Assembly (NCBI GenBank): GCA_964627045.1
Contig: CAZVIK010000066.1
Span: forward strand, 1 to 18,041
Length of the DNA stretch: 18,041 nucleotides
Source of the DNA: CAZVIK01 sp964627045
Lineage (GTDB): Bacteria; Acidobacteriota; Terriglobia; Bryobacterales; Bryobacteraceae
Direction: 5' to 3'
The notes beneath the pieces are model-generated. The model ran no database searches. It was given only the letters and a program-made list of their open reading frames with translations, and was not told where the DNA came from. Positions 15,980 through 18,041 of this stretch are shown piece after piece (within the stretch, counting starts at the first letter, position 1; each line of letters starts with the position of its first letter). Made by a program: the position numbers and the translations under genes.

Positions 15980-16609
15980 ATGTCCGTGCGTCGCATGCTC
16001 AAGTCCCGCTTCCTGATTTTGACAGCCTTGATGGTGGTCGCGCTGGGCGTTGCCAACGCCGCGCCCATCTTTATCGCAATCAACCCGCAAACGTCGTTCC
16101 TGCGCACCGATCCCGGTGACGCGTCCGGCGTGTACTTCATCGACTTTTCCTCTCTCGGAATCGTTGCGGGCGATACCCTGCTGCTTCAAACGGTTGGCGA
16201 CTTCTGCATGGGGAGCGGCAGCTCGTGTCCCGAATACGCCGTCCCGCTGATCGCCGCCTTTACCTCCGGCACGACGCTGGGGCCCCAGGCCGATCTGTAC
16301 CGCATTACCCCGATTTCGTCGGGAGCGCCGGGCGTCACGACGGGCAATACGTACTACTCAAGCCTGACGACCGACATTGACAATGACTTCGAGATTCCGC
16401 TCGGCTCTCCGCTGGCCGTCGTGGTTCCGGGCGGTGCCGCCTATCTTGCCGTGGGCGTCACGGATACCTGGTACAAGGACAACAGCGACCCGACCAGCGA
16501 CTTGGGGATTATGCTTGAGGTTTCGCAGGTCCCGGAGCCGGGCACCATTCTGCTGCTCGCCTCCGGCATTGGCCTCATGGTCGCGTTTCGGCGTCGGCGC
16601 AAGGCGTAA
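15980..16609 (+). CDS. PEP-CTERM sorting domain protein
   Basis: A 209-residue exported protein. The N-terminus MSVRRMLKSRFLILTALMVVALGVANA is a signal peptide, probably cut after residue 27. The C-terminus has the complete tripartite sorting signal: VPEPG at 184-188, a hydrophobic helix (TILLLASGIGLMVAF) and a basic tail (RRRRKA). In known systems this is recognised by an exosortase and the protein is delivered to the cell surface with exopolysaccharide; no exosortase gene is in the window. The middle is a Gly/Ser/Thr/Asp-rich probable beta-sandwich with a cysteine pair in DFCMGSGSSCPEY. The frame is open back to 15881, but ATG 15980 has a strong Shine-Dalgarno (GAGGTG at 15971-15976) and begins the signal peptide. 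The nearby glycosyltransferases fit the family's usual link with extracellular polysaccharide. Confidence 0.93.
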   Translation: MSVRRMLKSRFLILTALMVVALGVANAAPIFIAINPQTSFLRTDPGDASGVYFIDFSSLGIVAGDTLLLQTVGDFCMGSGSSCPEYAVPLIAAFTSGTTLGPQADLYRITPISSGAPGVTTGNTYYSSLTTDIDNDFEIPLGSPLAVVVPGGAAYLAVGVTDTWYKDNSDPTSDLGIMLEVSQVPEPGTILLLASGIGLMVAFRRRRKA

Positions 16610-16649
16610 TCGCGGCGCGCTCCAGCGCGCTCTGTACGGACTCTTTCAG

Positions 16650-16687
16650 ACGGCCGGGTGCATGCGCCCGGCCGTTTGTGTGTTTGC
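16650..16687 (+). terminator. Rho-independent terminator after the PEP-CTERM gene
   Basis: ACGGCCGGG (16650-16658) pairs perfectly with CCCGGCCGT (16667-16675). The eight bases between can add a T-G and a G-C pair, leaving a CATG loop. A T-rich tail, TTTGTGTGTTTG, follows. It begins about 40 bases after the stop of the PEP-CTERM gene. A second, smaller inverted repeat (GCGCGCT-CC-AGCGCGC, 16615-16630) lies just before it. Confidence 0.75.
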
Positions 16688-16726
16688 CGGACCACCCTGG
16701 CTCCCAACGGAGGAACGATCCCGTCG

Positions 16727-17023
16727 ATGCTGACTAGAGTCAAAGCCGCGGTGAAGCAGTTGCTGCGCATGTGCGGGCACGCTGCCACCGTGACGGTTCA
16801 CGAACGGCTCGACCACTTCGAAAGGCAACTCGACGACCTTAGCCTCAGGGTCGCCTCCCTGGCCGAATCGCAAGAGGCGCTGTTGCGCGCGTCGATCTAC
16901 CTGGTCGAAGAACAGAAACGCGGCGTTGCTGGCGCCCCGGAGGCCTCGCCCGACTTAGAGCAGGGCCCCGGCGCCGATGTAAGTGCCGTGGCTCCCGCCT
17001 CCTCCGTTCCGCCCCGCCGATAG
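16727..17023 (+). CDS. Small predicted coiled-coil protein of unknown function
   Basis: A 98-residue protein not recognised as any named family. Residues 24-65 (VHERLDHFERQLDDLSLRV, then ASLAESQEALLRASIYLVEE) show heptad spacing of hydrophobic residues and many charged residues, typical of a short coiled coil. The N-terminal 20 residues are basic and could be amphipathic. The last 30 are Pro/Ala/Gly-rich and probably disordered. There is no signal peptide or membrane helix. A GGAGG site (16709-16713) lies 13 bases before the ATG, a longer spacing than usual. The open frame extends to a GTG at 16658 inside the terminator, which is rejected as the start. It lies after a terminator and converges with the GT2 gene, with only 7 bases between the stops. 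It may be an oligomerising accessory factor, but nothing shows its partner. Confidence 0.62.
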   Translation: MLTRVKAAVKQLLRMCGHAATVTVHERLDHFERQLDDLSLRVASLAESQEALLRASIYLVEEQKRGVAGAPEASPDLEQGPGADVSAVAPASSVPPRR

Positions 17024-17030
17024 GTCCCAG

Positions 17031-17936
17031 TTACCGGCCCGTGACGATTCGCGCTAGGCCGCGGCCGGCTTCCTGTATCCACTCACCTAGGAACCGCACC
17101 GGCGCCCGTCGATTGTGCCACAGCCCGGCGGGCAGTGAGAGAAGGAACGCCGTGCCGCTCCGGCGCAGCGGCTCGAAAAACTGGTCGCGCCCGTCGAGCC
17201 ATAGACTCGAGAGGCCGTAGATCCACGGGTGCGGCACGTAACCGTAGTGCTTTCGCAAGACCAGGAACGCCTCCTCGTACACTTGCCGCTTTTGGCCCAA
17301 CGACTTGTTCGCCGCGTGCATCCTCGCCGTTGCCCAACGCTGGTCGATCTTCACCAGCGGGAATTCCGCCGCCACTCTCATCCAGAACTCATAGTCGAAG
17401 CAGACCTGCAACGACCCGTCCAGTCCGCCCAATCGTTCAAAGACTTCGCGCCGCGCGAACGCCGCCGGTTGGCAGATCACACACTCCCGTGCCAGCGCCC
17501 CCCGCTCAACAGCGCGCACGGGGTACGGCCCCAGGACTTGCCCTTCCCGATCGGTCCAGACTCCCTCGCCGTACACCACCGCCGCACCTGGGTTCGCTTG
17601 AAACGCCCTCACCGCCTCTGATACGGCCCCGGGGAAGTATGTGTCGTCGGCGCTCAGCCACGCCACAATTGACCCCTTGGTCTGTGCCACCCCGCGGTTG
17701 ACGGCGTCGGCCGTCCCGCTGTCCGGGGCGGAAACCCATCGAAGGCTTCCGCGGTATTTCTCGAGGATTTCGACGGTGCCGTCGGTCGATCCACCGTCCA
17801 TCACCACGTACTCGAGGCGCGGGTAGCCCTGCGTCAACACGCTACGGATCGTCTCTTCCAGGAACTCGGCCGCGTTGAGAGCCGGCGTCACCACGCTCAC
17901 CAACGGCATCTCGGAGTCTGCGCCCACTGTCCCCAT
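17031..17936 (-). CDS. GT2 family glycosyltransferase
   Basis: A 301-residue GT-A-fold glycosyltransferase. Motifs: PLVSVVTPALNAAEFLEETI (11-30), the nucleotide-binding VMDGGSTDGTVEIL (45-58), the metal-binding SADD at 95-98 in AWLSADDTYFPGA, CQPAAFARREVFERLGGLDG (155-174) and the base-containing DYEFWMRVA (181-189). This is the pattern of enzymes that add sugars to lipid-linked or surface oligosaccharides, with no membrane segments visible except a weakly hydrophobic stretch near 262-272. Three starts are possible: TTG 17954, ATG 17936 and ATG 17909. The last sits right before the conserved core and may be the true one, and none has a clear Shine-Dalgarno. Upstream DNA to the window edge (17937-18041) carries no gene that I can support. 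Sugar and acceptor cannot be inferred. Confidence 0.92.
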   Translation of the reverse strand: MGTVGADSEMPLVSVVTPALNAAEFLEETIRSVLTQGYPRLEYVVMDGGSTDGTVEILEKYRGSLRWVSAPDSGTADAVNRGVAQTKGSIVAWLSADDTYFPGAVSEAVRAFQANPGAAVVYGEGVWTDREGQVLGPYPVRAVERGALARECVICQPAAFARREVFERLGGLDGSLQVCFDYEFWMRVAAEFPLVKIDQRWATARMHAANKSLGQKRQVYEEAFLVLRKHYGYVPHPWIYGLSSLWLDGRDQFFEPLRRSGTAFLLSLPAGLWHNRRAPVRFLGEWIQEAGRGLARIVTGR

Positions 17937-18041
17937 TGTAGCGGCCGGTCCCAATGGCGGCGGAAAGTACGCATCCTTTTCGTTTTCACGTCATCCATCT
18001 AGTAGCAGCGCCATCGCCACCCTTGGAGTAACGACCTTGAA

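Noticed and set aside
17954..18041. Short open stretches at the right edge: a 25-codon ATG frame on the plus strand and a 16-codon tail ending at 17991 on the minus strand
   Set aside because: Both are too short, have no recognisable protein pattern and no clear Shine-Dalgarno; the minus-strand piece could be the end of an upstream gene but nothing supports it.

Overview
The window looks like a chromosomal piece of a GC-rich, Gram-negative soil or sediment bacterium, most likely an Acidobacteriota member of the Bryobacterales/Solibacterales type. This is inferred from the combination of a stand-alone MacB/FtsX-type permease beside a TolC-type channel, a PEP-CTERM protein, an outer-membrane alginate_exp-type barrel and several glycosyltransferases. 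No rRNA or tRNA gene is visible, and no mobile element or CRISPR array.

Layout. (1) Positions 1-2203, minus strand: a TPR protein, a MacB-like permease and the first codons of a TolC-family channel, closely packed and probably one export operon continuing past the left edge. (2) 2240-3703, minus: a polytopic membrane protein of unknown function. (3) 3807-8101, plus: phenylacetate-CoA ligase, a tandem-ACT regulatory protein, a class I/II aminotransferase and an outer-membrane barrel, spaced or overlapped as one operon. The first three fit aromatic amino acid or arylacetate metabolism; the barrel may import or export the substrate. (4) 8238-13020, minus: a three-gene envelope glycan cassette. 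A two-domain methyltransferase-like/GT2 protein is followed by two large membrane proteins of the GT-C type, with stop and start codons overlapping at both junctions (GTGA, ATGA). (5) 13143-15710, plus and divergent from (4): two adjacent, full-length paralogues resembling GT-B glycosyltransferases, sharing a striking MDDQN-x-S-x-x-GIPDD signature. (6) 15711-15979: an AT-rich, homopolymer-rich stretch containing a run of 10 N, i.e. a scaffold gap. (7) 15980-17023, plus: a PEP-CTERM secreted protein with a good terminator, then a small coiled-coil protein. (8) 17031-17936, minus: a GT2 glycosyltransferase convergent with the coiled-coil gene.

Taken together, the right two thirds look like an exopolysaccharide or glycoprotein region (GT2, GT-C, GT-B-like, PEP-CTERM), and the left third combines an efflux operon with an aryl-CoA operon. 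The most unusual item is the tandem MDDQN/GIPDD pair. The gap means that the linkage of 1-15845 to 15856-18041 depends on the scaffold being right. Several gene starts were moved from the longest open frame to internal start codons, on the basis of Shine-Dalgarno sites, start/stop overlaps and family length.
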